Part shown: one piece after another, positions 43,833 through 51,806 of the stretch | Layout of the letters: every line of letters begins with the position of its first letter | How positions within the stretch are numbered: position 1 is the first letter of the stretch | Origin: Psychromarinibacter sp048262455 | GTDB lineage: Bacteria > Pseudomonadota > Alphaproteobacteria > Rhodobacterales > Rhodobacteraceae | Direction: 5' to 3' | NCBI GenBank assembly: GCA_048262455.1 | Contig: JBLXFD010000008.1 | Location: 73,621 to 137,620, forward strand | DNA length: 64,000 bases | Translations under genes and position numbers: made by a program | The notes under the pieces: generated by a model | Databases searched by the model: none | What the model was told of the DNA's origin: nothing | What the model saw: only the letters and a program-made list of their open reading frames with translations

Positions 43833-43864
43833 AAGGGGCCGCACCCTTCGGCGCGGCCCCCCTT
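43833..43864 (-). terminator. Hairpin after rpmI-rplT
   Basis: Arms GGGGCCGC and GCGGCCCC enclose about ten bases and are flanked by AA and TT. It lies 24 bases past the rplT stop on the minus strand, with a short TT stretch after the stem. Confidence 0.6.
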
Positions 43865-43887
43865 AATCTGTCAGGCGTTTCGGCGGA

Positions 43888-44250
43888 TCAGGCCAGCGCG
43901 GCCTTGGCGCGGTCCACGATCGAGCCGAAGGCGGTAGGCTCGTTCACGGCCAGGTCGGACAGCACCTTGCGGTCCACCTCGATCCCGGCAAGCGCCAGGC
44001 CGTTGATGAAACGCGAGTAGGTCAGCCCGGCGTCATGGGCGCGGACGGCGGCGTTGATCCGCTGGATCCACAGCGCGCGGAAGTTCCGCTTGCGCTGCTT
44101 GCGGTCCCGCGTGGCGTACTGGTTCGCCTTGTCGACCGCCTGGGTGGCGGTGCGGAAGTTCGTGGACCGGGCGGCGTAATAGCCCTTGGCGGCCTTCAGA
44201 ACCTTCTTGTGGCGACGGTGGGTGACGGTGCCCCCTTTGGTGCGCGACAT
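43888..44250 (-). CDS. rplT: Ribosomal protein L20
   Basis: A 120-residue, strongly basic large-subunit protein that binds 23S rRNA early in assembly. The sequence MSRTKGGTVTHRRHKKVLKA, then GYYAARSTNFRTATQAV and FRALWIQRINAAVR is diagnostic. It follows rpmI after 12 bases with a ribosome-binding site (AGGAGGACC) before the ATG. infC, which often precedes rpmI-rplT, is not in this operon here. Confidence 0.98.
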   Translation of the reverse strand: MSRTKGGTVTHRRHKKVLKAAKGYYAARSTNFRTATQAVDKANQYATRDRKQRKRNFRALWIQRINAAVRAHDAGLTYSRFINGLALAGIEVDRKVLSDLAVNEPTAFGSIVDRAKAALA

Positions 44251-44262
44251 CTGCGGTCCTCC

Positions 44263-44463
44263 TTATCGATCGTAGGGCATGTAGCCCTTGACGATCTTCT
44301 CGTCAGGGGCGGACAGCGTGGTCGTGCCGCGGGCATCGCGGATGAACTTGGTGGTGCGCTTGATCATGCCGTGGCGCTTGCCGGCCTGGGCGGCCAGCAC
44401 GCGGCCGGTGGCCGTCACCTTGAAGCGCTTCTTGGCGCTCGATTTCGTCTTCATCTTCGGCAT
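44263..44463 (-). CDS. rpmI: Ribosomal protein L35
   Basis: A 66-residue basic protein beginning MPKMKTKSSAKKRFKVTATG, the standard L35 start. AAGGAG lies six bases upstream of the ATG at 44463; a longer frame to 44499 is not supported. It forms an operon with rplT. Confidence 0.97.
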   Translation of the reverse strand: MPKMKTKSSAKKRFKVTATGRVLAAQAGKRHGMIKRTTKFIRDARGTTTLSAPDEKIVKGYMPYDR

Positions 44464-44583
44464 TTCCATCTCCTTGACGGTAGGCGCGCGACTCGGCATG
44501 CCTTCCGGCCGGCCGCGCGGGTCTTCGAAGCGCGCCGTATAAGCGGCACGCTGCCGGGTGGCAAGCCTTGTTTCAGCCGGTTT

Positions 44584-44805
44584 TCAGCGGATCAGGCCGG
44601 CCAGCACCCGCACGAAGGCGGCGGGCACGTCCTCCCAGGTGTAGCTTTGCCCGTTCAGCGCCAGCGCCACCAGGCCGCCGCCGATGGCCACCACCACCAG
44701 CGCCACCAGGGGGCGGCGCCGGTCGGCCCATGCGCCCAGCAGGGAGGGAATGGAGAAGGCGATCACGATCAGCCCGATGACCAGGTAGATGTCCTGGTCC
44801 GACAT
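44584..44805 (-). CDS. Small two-TM membrane protein downstream of pyk
   Basis: A protein of 73 residues with two predicted membrane segments (YLVIGLIVIAFSIPSLLGAW and VALVVVAIGGGLVALAL), a basic turn (ADRRRP) and the tail SYTWEDVPAAFVRVLAGLIR. It starts directly after the pyk stop codon, so it is translated from the same message. The function is unknown; to my recollection similar small proteins sit next to pyk in relatives. Confidence 0.78.
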   Translation of the reverse strand: MSDQDIYLVIGLIVIAFSIPSLLGAWADRRRPLVALVVVAIGGGLVALALNGQSYTWEDVPAAFVRVLAGLIR

Positions 44806-46251
44806 CTATTCCGGCTCGGCGCGGTAGATCAGCCGCTCGTCGCAGGGGGCGACGCGCAGGATGTTGGTGGTGCCGGGGGTGTTGAAGGGCACCCCGGCGG
44901 TGACGACGATATGATCCTCGCGGGTGGCGAAACCTTCCTGCGTGGCCGCCCGCACCGCCTGCACCACGGCCTCCTTGAAGCGGCCCACCAGGTCGGTGCG
45001 CACGCAATGGGCGCCCCAGGTCAGGCACAGCCGCCGCGCGGTCGAGGTGGTGGCCGCCAGCGCGATGATCGGAACGCGCGGCCGCTCGCGCGCCACCAGC
45101 GCCACGGTGGTGCCGGACTGGGTGAAGCAGGCGATGGCCTTGATGTCGGCGGTCTCGGCGATCTCGCGGGCGGCAGAGACGATGCCGTCGGCGACGGTCT
45201 GCTTCTCTGCGCCGCGGCTGGCCTCGATCACCTCGCGGTAGGTGCTGTCGCTCTCCACCTCGATGGCGACGTTGTGCATGGTCTGCACCGCCTCGATGGG
45301 GAAGCGACCGGCGGCGGATTCAGCGCTGAGCATCACCGCGTCGGCGCCCTCGTAGATGGCGTTCGCCACGTCCGAGACCTCGGCGCGGGTGGGCACCGGG
45401 CTGTCGATCATGCTTTCCAGCATCTGCGTGGCCACGATCACCGGCTTGGCGGCGGCACGGCACTTCTTGATCAGGCGCTTCTGGATCGGCGGCACGTTCT
45501 GCACCGGCAGTTCCACGCCAAGATCGCCCCGGGCCACCATGATGCCGTCGGAAACCTCGAGGATCTCGTCGAAGACCCGCACCGCCGAGGGTTTCTCGAT
45601 CTTGGCCAGCACCGCCGCGCGGCCCTTCACCAGGTCGCGCGCCTCGTGCATGTCCTCGGGCCGCTGCACGAAGGACAGCGCCACCCAGTCGACCCCCAGT
45701 TCGCAGACGAATTCCAGGTCCGCGCGGTCCTTGTCCGACAGCGCCGCCAGCGGCAGGATCACGTCGGGCACGTTGACGCCCTTGCGGTTGGAGATGGTGC
45801 CGCCGGCGACCACCTCGCACTGGGCGAAATCCTCGCCGCATTCGGAGACCCGCAGGCGGATCTTGCCGTCGTTGACCAGCAGGGTGGATCCCGGCTCCAG
45901 CGCCTGGAAGATCTCGGGGTGCGGCAGGCAGACCCGGCGGGCGTCGCCCTCGGTCTCGTCCAGGTCCAGCCGGAACATCTGACCGTCGGACAGTTCCTCT
46001 TCGCCATTGCGGAAGGTGCCGACGCGCAGCTTCGGCCCCTGCAGGTCCGCGAGGATGGCGATGGGGCGGCCGGTGTCGGCCTCGACCTTGCGGATGGCGG
46101 CGTGGCGCTGGGCGATCTCGTCGTGCGAGCCGTGGCTCATGTTCAGGCGGAAAACGTCGGCGCCGCTGCGGAACAGGGCGCGGATCATGTCATAGCCGTT
46201 GCTGGCCGGTCCCAGCGTGGCCACGATCTTGATGTTCCGAAGGCGTCGCAT
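44806..46251 (-). CDS. pyk: Pyruvate kinase
   Basis: A 481-residue glycolytic enzyme converting phosphoenolpyruvate and ADP to pyruvate and ATP. Visible motifs are KIVATLGPAS at the start, FRLNMSHGSHDE, FVQRPEDM, AKIEKPSAV with the catalytic lysine, DGIMVARGDLGVELP with metal ligands, and ATQMLESM. The ATG at 46251 opens MRRLRNIKIV. It is divergent from the N-formylglutamate amidohydrolase gene across 116 bases. Confidence 0.97.
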   Translation of the reverse strand: MRRLRNIKIVATLGPASNGYDMIRALFRSGADVFRLNMSHGSHDEIAQRHAAIRKVEADTGRPIAILADLQGPKLRVGTFRNGEEELSDGQMFRLDLDETEGDARRVCLPHPEIFQALEPGSTLLVNDGKIRLRVSECGEDFAQCEVVAGGTISNRKGVNVPDVILPLAALSDKDRADLEFVCELGVDWVALSFVQRPEDMHEARDLVKGRAAVLAKIEKPSAVRVFDEILEVSDGIMVARGDLGVELPVQNVPPIQKRLIKKCRAAAKPVIVATQMLESMIDSPVPTRAEVSDVANAIYEGADAVMLSAESAAGRFPIEAVQTMHNVAIEVESDSTYREVIEASRGAEKQTVADGIVSAAREIAETADIKAIACFTQSGTTVALVARERPRVPIIALAATTSTARRLCLTWGAHCVRTDLVGRFKEAVVQAVRAATQEGFATREDHIVVTAGVPFNTPGTTNILRVAPCDERLIYRAEPE

Positions 46252-46367
46252 GAATGTCTCGTATCCTGTTGGGGCCGGGGTGCGGCCGGCGTCGCGTCAC
46301 CTATGGCGGAATTGCCTTCAGGAGACAACTGGCGCTTCCCGGCCCGGGGGCATATTCAGGGGCTGCC

Positions 46368-47126
46368 ATGAAAGATGCCGACGATATGAGCTTTGATGCC
46401 TACCAGCTGCTCGGCGAAGATCGCCGCAGCCGCTGGCTGGTCACCTGCGACCATGCCAGCAACGCCGTGCCGCCGATGGTCTCGGGCGGCGACCTCGGCC
46501 TGCCGGAACGCGAGATGGGCCGCCACATCGCCTATGACATCGGCGCCGCGGGCGTCTCTCGCCGGCTGGCAGAGCGGCTGGACTGCCCCGCGGTGCTGTC
46601 CACCTTCTCGCGCCTGGTGATCGACCCGAACCGGGGCGAGGACGACCCGACCCTGCTGATGCAGCTCTACGACGGCACCGTGATCCCCGGGAACCGCGGC
46701 GTCGATGCCGCCGAGCGCGAGCGGCGGCTGGACCTGTGCTACCGCCCCTACCACGACGCGGTGGAGCGTATGGCGGCGCGGCAGGACGACACTCTGTACA
46801 TCGCCGTGCACAGCTATACCCCGCGGCTGAACGGCCGGGCGCTGCGGCCCTGGCACATCGGCATCCTCTACGGCTACGAGGACACCTTCGCCAAGGCGCT
46901 GGTGGCGCGGCTGAACGAGGAATCCGACCTCTGCGTCGGCGACAACGAGCCCTATACCGGCTATTTGCCCGGCGACAGCATCGACCGCCACGCCCTGCGC
47001 TGCGGCCGGCCCAACGCGCTGATCGAGCTGCGCCACGACCTGATCGACACCGAGGAAACCCAGATCGCTTGGGCCGACCGGCTGGCGCCGATCCTTGAAG
47101 AGACGCTGCAGCGGTCACAGGTGTGA
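46368..47126 (+). CDS. N-formylglutamate amidohydrolase family protein
   Basis: A 252-residue zinc-dependent hydrolase of the HutG-like family. Motifs include RSRWLVTCDHASNAVP, MGRHIAYDIGAAGVSRRLAE, FSRLVIDPNRGEDDPTL, IAVHSYTPRLNG and NALIELRHDLI. The family deformylates N-formylglutamate in histidine degradation, but no other hut genes are nearby, so the substrate is uncertain. I chose the ATG of MKDADDMSFD at 46368, four bases after AGGGGC. The DUF1244 gene follows after 20 bases. Confidence 0.88.
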   Translation: MKDADDMSFDAYQLLGEDRRSRWLVTCDHASNAVPPMVSGGDLGLPEREMGRHIAYDIGAAGVSRRLAERLDCPAVLSTFSRLVIDPNRGEDDPTLLMQLYDGTVIPGNRGVDAAERERRLDLCYRPYHDAVERMAARQDDTLYIAVHSYTPRLNGRALRPWHIGILYGYEDTFAKALVARLNEESDLCVGDNEPYTGYLPGDSIDRHALRCGRPNALIELRHDLIDTEETQIAWADRLAPILEETLQRSQV

Positions 47127-47146
47127 CGCAGACAGGAGGACTGACG

Positions 47147-47461
47147 ATGGACGAACAGACCCGTATCGAGATCGAGGCCGCCGCCTTCCGCCGCCTGCGC
47201 CAGCACCTGATGCAGGACCGGCCCGACGTGCAGAACATCGACATGATGAACCTCGCCGGTTTCTGCCGGAACTGCCTGTCGCGCTGGTACCAGGAGGCCG
47301 CGAACGAGCGCGGCATCGAGATGGACAAGGCCGGGGGGCGCGAGGCCTTCTACGGCATGCCCTACGACGACTGGCGCGCGCGGCACCAGACAGAGGCCAG
47401 CCCCGAGAAGCAGCAGGCCTTCGGCGAGGCGTTCGAGCAGAACGTGGGCAAGCACGGCTGA
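47147..47461 (+). CDS. DUF1244 family small protein
   Basis: A 104-residue, soluble, helical protein. The segment FRRLRQHLMQDRPDVQNIDMMNLAGFCRNCLSRWY is the DUF1244 signature, with the conserved CRNC pair, and YGMPYDDWR follows. The family has structures but no known function. CAGGAGGACTGACG fixes the ATG at 47147. It follows the amidohydrolase gene closely and may be co-transcribed. Confidence 0.92.
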   Translation: MDEQTRIEIEAAAFRRLRQHLMQDRPDVQNIDMMNLAGFCRNCLSRWYQEAANERGIEMDKAGGREAFYGMPYDDWRARHQTEASPEKQQAFGEAFEQNVGKHG

Positions 47462-47538
47462 GAAGCGCCGCCGCCCGAACAAGTGATTTGCCGCCCGCGC
47501 CCCGGGGCCCTAGCTGTGGGAAAACCCCGGAGCCCCTG

Positions 47539-47784
47539 ATGCGCCGCCTTGTCCTTGCCCTGCTGACCGCCGCCGCCCTGCCGGCCCTTCCCGCAGCCGC
47601 CGCCCCCAGCCCGCAACTGGTGGCGATGGTGGAACAGCGGATGCGCGGCTACGGCATCACGGCGGACCTGTCGGGGGCTTCCACCTCGACCGTCAGCACG
47701 CTTTACGCCATCCTGCTTTCGCGGGACGACGGCTACCTGCGCACCCGGCAGAGCCTTTTGCAAGTGCTGCGGACCGCCCAATAG
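47539..47784 (+). CDS. Small secreted protein, paralogue 1
   Basis: An 81-residue protein with a signal peptide (MRRLVLALLTAAALPALPAAAAP). The mature part is about 58 residues, containing QLVAMVEQRMRGYGITADL and STSTVSTLYAILLSRDDG. It resembles the next gene's product in length, signal and the pattern LS.S.L..LY.I(L/M), so the two look like tandem duplicates. GGAG precedes the ATG at 47539. Function unknown. Confidence 0.75.
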   Translation: MRRLVLALLTAAALPALPAAAAPSPQLVAMVEQRMRGYGITADLSGASTSTVSTLYAILLSRDDGYLRTRQSLLQVLRTAQ

Positions 47785-47794
47785 GAGAACACCG

Positions 47795-48067
47795 ATGAAA
47801 CGCCCCCTGATCCTTGCCGCCCTCGTCGCCCTGCTGGGCGCCGGCACCGCCCATGCGGGCGCGCGCGAGCAGTTGCTGCCCAAGGTGGCCGCGCAGCTGC
47901 CCGACTACGTGCAGGACGTGGACCCCAACAGCCTGAGCACTTCGCAGCTGGGGGTGATCTACAACATCATGCATTCCGCCGGCTCCACCGGCGAGAAGGC
48001 GGCCGAAATCAAGTCGGTCCTCGGCGGGCGGCACAGCCTGCGCGGGCTGCTGTTCGGCCGCTCCTGA
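47795..48067 (+). CDS. Small secreted protein, paralogue 2
   Basis: A 90-residue protein with a signal peptide (MKRPLILAALVALLGAGTAHAGA). The mature part has LLPKVAAQLPDYVQDVDPNS then LSTSQLGVIYNIMHSAGSTG and a basic tail (GGRHSLRGLLFGRS). AGGAGAACACCG precedes the ATG, which lies ten bases after the paralogue's stop. Function unknown. Confidence 0.75.
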   Translation: MKRPLILAALVALLGAGTAHAGAREQLLPKVAAQLPDYVQDVDPNSLSTSQLGVIYNIMHSAGSTGEKAAEIKSVLGGRHSLRGLLFGRS

Positions 48068-48100
48068 CCTGCTGAACCTGCCGAAGCCGGGGGCCGCGCG

Positions 48101-48958
48101 TTAAAGCGCGGCCTTGCGGCTTTCCTCCAGGTAGATCTCGCGCATCCGGCGCGCGATCGGGCCGGGCTTGCCCTCGCCCAGCACCTCGCCGTCGATCTCC
48201 ACCACCGGCATCACGAAGGCAGAGGCCGAGGTGACGAAGGCCTCGTCAGCCGTCTGCGCCTCCTCGATGGTAAAGCCGCGCTCTTCGACGTCCATCTGCG
48301 CCTCGCGCGCCAGACGCAGCACCGCCGCGCGGGTGATGCCGTGCAGGATGTCGTTCGACAGCTCGCGGGTGATGATCTTGCGGCCCTTGACGATGTAGGC
48401 GTTGTTGGAGCTGCCCTCGGTCACCTTGCCGTCCTCGACCATCCAGACATCGTCCTTGCCCGCCGCCTTGGCCATCATCTTGCCCATCGAGGGGTACAGC
48501 AGCTGCACCGTCTTGATGTCGCGGCGGCCCCAGCGGATGTCGGGCACCGAAATCACCCGCATCCCCACCTGCGCGGCGGGGCTGTCGGCGAGGCCGGGCT
48601 TGGACTGGGTGAACAGCACCACCGAGGGCGCGACCGCCGGGTCGGGATAGGCAAAGTCGCGGTCGGGCGCGGTGCCACGGGTGATCTGCAGGTAGACCAG
48701 CCCGTCGGTCACCTCGTTGCGCGCGACCATCTGGCGGAACACCTCGAGCAGCTCGTCCGTGTTCATCGGCGCGGCGATGTCCAGTTCCGACAGTGAGCGT
48801 TCCAGCCGGGCGGCGTGACCGGGGAAATCGATCAGCTTGCCGTCCAGCACCGAGGTGACCTCGTAGACGCCGTCGGCGAACAGGAAGCCCCGGTCGAAGA
48901 CCGAGATCTTCGCCTCTGTTTCGGGAAGATATTCGCCGTTGACGTAGACGGTGCGCAT
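48101..48958 (-). CDS. D-amino-acid aminotransferase (fold-type IV PLP enzyme)
   Basis: A 285-residue protein. The PLP lysine is Lys149 in GRRDIKTVQLLYPSMGKM. DRGFLFADGVYEV near 22-34 and EGSSNNAYIVKG are conserved in D-alanine and branched-chain aminotransferases. The combination points to D-amino-acid transaminase, which makes D-Glu or D-Ala precursors, but branched-chain or aminodeoxychorismate lyase activity cannot be excluded. GAAGGAGGGCACCCC precedes the ATG at 48958. Confidence 0.9.
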   Translation of the reverse strand: MRTVYVNGEYLPETEAKISVFDRGFLFADGVYEVTSVLDGKLIDFPGHAARLERSLSELDIAAPMNTDELLEVFRQMVARNEVTDGLVYLQITRGTAPDRDFAYPDPAVAPSVVLFTQSKPGLADSPAAQVGMRVISVPDIRWGRRDIKTVQLLYPSMGKMMAKAAGKDDVWMVEDGKVTEGSSNNAYIVKGRKIITRELSNDILHGITRAAVLRLAREAQMDVEERGFTIEEAQTADEAFVTSASAFVMPVVEIDGEVLGEGKPGPIARRMREIYLEESRKAAL

Positions 48959-49028
48959 GGGGTGCCCTCCTTCAGATCCGGCCCTTTCTTTGGCGCAGGC
49001 CGACCCCAAGGGAAAGCGCAAAATCGGG

Positions 49029-49757
49029 TCAGCCGTGGCCGCCGGCCGGCAAAAGCAGCAGGGCCGCGTAGACCGCGGCCCCCAGCGCGAAGGCCCACAG
49101 GCGGCTTTCGCGCTCTTCGGGCAGCTCCTCCTTGATGACGTTCAGCACCACGCTGCCCCCCAGCAGCGCGAAGGCCCCGGCGAGCCACCCCTCGGGGATC
49201 TCCAGCGCCAGCCCCGCCGCCCAGCCCGCCAGCGCCGCGCCCGCCAGCAGCCAGCGGCCGCGCGCCAGGTAGCTGTCGCCGTGGTCGCGGTAGAGCGCCC
49301 GGTCGTTGACCACGAAATGCACGCCCATGGCCACGCCGTAGAAGATCAGTCCACCGGCGCCTTCCTCGCGTGCCTGTTCGTCCAGCAGGTAGCCGATCAG
49401 AAAATTGTAGACGGCGAAAGCGGACAGGTGCAGCCAGAAGCCGCCCTCGCTCACACGCCCGCCGCCCTCCCGCCGGCTGCGGCGCACCATCTGCTCCAGC
49501 GCGTAGAAGGCCACCAGCCCCGCCAGCGCGAGGCTGTAGACCCGCGCCTCGCCGAGAGTATTGCGGGACAGGACCGACAGCTCCGGCAGCAGATGGACAA
49601 AGACGTAGGCGACAGAGGTGCCGCCAGCCAGCGACAGCCAGATGCTGCGCGGCGCCCGGTCGAGGAACATCAGCCGGGGGCTGAACAGGTGGACGGCGGC
49701 CAGCAGCAGCGCGAGGGCGAGGGTCAGGGCGAAGGCGGGGGTGGCGGTCTCGGGCAA
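49029..49757 (-). CDS. Integral membrane protein, ZIP-like
   Basis: A 242-residue protein with about seven hydrophobic segments. LAGGTSVAYVFVHLLPELS resembles the histidine-bearing helix of ZIP metal transporters, and SVVLNVIKEELPEERESR near the C-terminus resembles the ZIP loop IKEELP. A His-rich loop is lacking, so metal transport is only a suggestion. The start is TTG at 49757, supported by AAAGGAGACCGCC directly upstream. Confidence 0.75.
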   Translation of the reverse strand: MPETATPAFALTLALALLLAAVHLFSPRLMFLDRAPRSIWLSLAGGTSVAYVFVHLLPELSVLSRNTLGEARVYSLALAGLVAFYALEQMVRRSRREGGGRVSEGGFWLHLSAFAVYNFLIGYLLDEQAREEGAGGLIFYGVAMGVHFVVNDRALYRDHGDSYLARGRWLLAGAALAGWAAGLALEIPEGWLAGAFALLGGSVVLNVIKEELPEERESRLWAFALGAAVYAALLLLPAGGHG

Positions 49758-49823
49758 GGCGGTCTCCTTTCAACCGGAGTACCGCCGCGCCGGCGAAATG
49801 TTCCCCCTGCCCCCGCGTCCAGA

Positions 49824-51656
49824 CTAGTCGACCTGCCGCACCGCGCCCCGGGCGGCCGAGGTGGTCAGCGCGGCATAGGCCTTCAGTGCCGTGGTCACCT
49901 TGCGCTTGCGCGGTTTGGCGGGCACCCAGCCCTTCGCCTCCTGCGCCTCGCGGCGCGCGGCGAGGGTGGCGTCGTCGACGGCCAGGTTGATGGTGCGGTT
50001 GGGGATGTCGATCTCGATCAGGTCCCCCTGCTCCACCAGCGCGATGGTGCCGCCCTCGGCCGCCTCGGGCGAGACGTGGCCGATGGACAGGCCCGACGAC
50101 CCGCCGGAGAAGCGGCCGTCGGTCACCAGCGCGCAGTCCTTCCCGAGGCCCTTCGACTTCAGGTAGCTGGTCGGATACAGCATCTCCTGCATCCCCGGCC
50201 CGCCCCGCGGCCCCTCGTAGCGGATCAGCACCACCTCGCCCGCCTTCACCTTGCCGGTGAGGATGCTGCTGACGGCATCGTCCTGGCTTTCGAAGATATG
50301 CGCGGGGCCCGAGAACTTCAGGATCGACTCGTCCACCCCCGCGGTCTTCACGATGCAGCCATCCTCGGCCAGGTTGCCGTAGAGCACCGCAAGACCGCCG
50401 TCCTGGCTGAAGGCGTTCTCCTTGTTGCGGATCACCCCCCGCTCGCGGTCCAGGTCGACGCTGTCGAAGCGGCGCGACTGGCTGAAGGCGACAGTGGTGG
50501 CGACCCCGCCGGGGGCGGCGGCGAAGAACTCGTGCACGCTGTTGGCCTTGGTCTGCTTGACGTCCCAGCGTTCCAGCGCCTCGGCCATGCTGGCGGCGTG
50601 GACGGTGGGCACCGAGGTGTCCAGCAGACCGGCGCGGTCCAGTTCGCCCAGGATCGCCATGATGCCGCCGGCGCGGTGCACGTCTTCCATGTGCACGTCG
50701 TCCTTGGCCGGGGCGACCTTGCACAGGCAGGGCACCTTGCGGCTGAGCCGGTCGATGTCGGCCATGGAGAAATCCACCTCGCCCTCATGGGCGGCGGCCA
50801 GCAGGTGCAGCACCGTGTTGGTCGACCCGCCCATGGCGATGTCGAGGCTCATGGCGTTCTCGAAGGCGGCGAAGGTGGCGATGTTGCGCGGCAGCACGCT
50901 GGCGTCCTCGCCCTCGTAGTAGCGCTTGGCCAGGTCCACCACGAGATGCCCGGCCTCCACGAACAGCCGCTTGCGGTCGGCGTGGGTGGCGAGGGTGGAC
51001 CCGTTGCCGGGCAGCGACAGGCCCAGCGCCTCGGTCAGGCAGTTCATCGAGTTGGCGGTGAACATGCCGGAGCAGGAGCCGCAGGTCGGGCAGGCCGCCT
51101 CCTCGATCGCCTGCACCTGCGCGTCGGTGTAGCTGTCGTCCGCCGCCGCCACCATCGCGTCCACCAGGTCGAGCGCCTTTTCCTTGCCCTCCCAGATCAC
51201 CTTGCCCGCTTCCATCGGCCCGCCGGAGACGAAGACCACCGGGATGTTCAGCCGCATCGCGGCCATCAGCATGCCGGGGGTGATCTTGTCGCAGTTGGAG
51301 ATGCAGACCATGGCGTCGGCGCAGTGGGCGTTGACCATGTACTCCACCGAGTCGGCGATGATCTCGCGGCTGGGCAGCGAGTAGAGCATCCCGTCGTGGC
51401 CCATGGCGATGCCGTCATCCACCGCGATGGTGTTGAATTCCTTGGCCACGCCCCCGGCGGCCTCGACCTCGCGGGCGACCATCTGGCCGAGATCCTTGAG
51501 GTGCACGTGGCCCGGCACGAACTGGGTGAAGGAGTTGACGATGGCGATGATCGGCTTGCCGAAGTCGCTGTCGGTCATCCCCGTGGCACGCCAGAGCCCG
51601 CGGGCCCCCGCCATGTTGCGTCCGTGGGTTGTGGTGCGGGAGCGGTAATGCGGCAT
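49824..51656 (-). CDS. ilvD: Dihydroxy-acid dehydratase
   Basis: A 610-residue Fe-S enzyme of valine, leucine and isoleucine synthesis that dehydrates 2,3-dihydroxy acids to 2-keto acids. Cluster cysteines lie in VCISNCDKITPG (Cys122) and ACPTCGSCSGM. AVDDGIAMGHDGM and the C-terminal GGSSGLSIGHVSPEA are also typical. The ATG at 51656 (MPHYRSRTT) has GGAGGACC upstream. It is the last ordinary gene before the AT-rich island. Confidence 0.97.
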   Translation of the reverse strand: MPHYRSRTTTHGRNMAGARGLWRATGMTDSDFGKPIIAIVNSFTQFVPGHVHLKDLGQMVAREVEAAGGVAKEFNTIAVDDGIAMGHDGMLYSLPSREIIADSVEYMVNAHCADAMVCISNCDKITPGMLMAAMRLNIPVVFVSGGPMEAGKVIWEGKEKALDLVDAMVAAADDSYTDAQVQAIEEAACPTCGSCSGMFTANSMNCLTEALGLSLPGNGSTLATHADRKRLFVEAGHLVVDLAKRYYEGEDASVLPRNIATFAAFENAMSLDIAMGGSTNTVLHLLAAAHEGEVDFSMADIDRLSRKVPCLCKVAPAKDDVHMEDVHRAGGIMAILGELDRAGLLDTSVPTVHAASMAEALERWDVKQTKANSVHEFFAAAPGGVATTVAFSQSRRFDSVDLDRERGVIRNKENAFSQDGGLAVLYGNLAEDGCIVKTAGVDESILKFSGPAHIFESQDDAVSSILTGKVKAGEVVLIRYEGPRGGPGMQEMLYPTSYLKSKGLGKDCALVTDGRFSGGSSGLSIGHVSPEAAEGGTIALVEQGDLIEIDIPNRTINLAVDDATLAARREAQEAKGWVPAKPRKRKVTTALKAYAALTTSAARGAVRQVD

Positions 51657-51806
51657 GGGGTGGTCCTCCGGTCGGTGCGGGGGCGGTTTTAGCAGGGTGG
51701 TGGGGGGAGGGGTAGGGGGTGGACGTAAGCATCCTCGAAGTAGCCAAACCTCGACGTCCCCCAGAGCCTTCCGAAGACGATCAGAGGGCAATTAGTAAGA
51801 AAAGCT

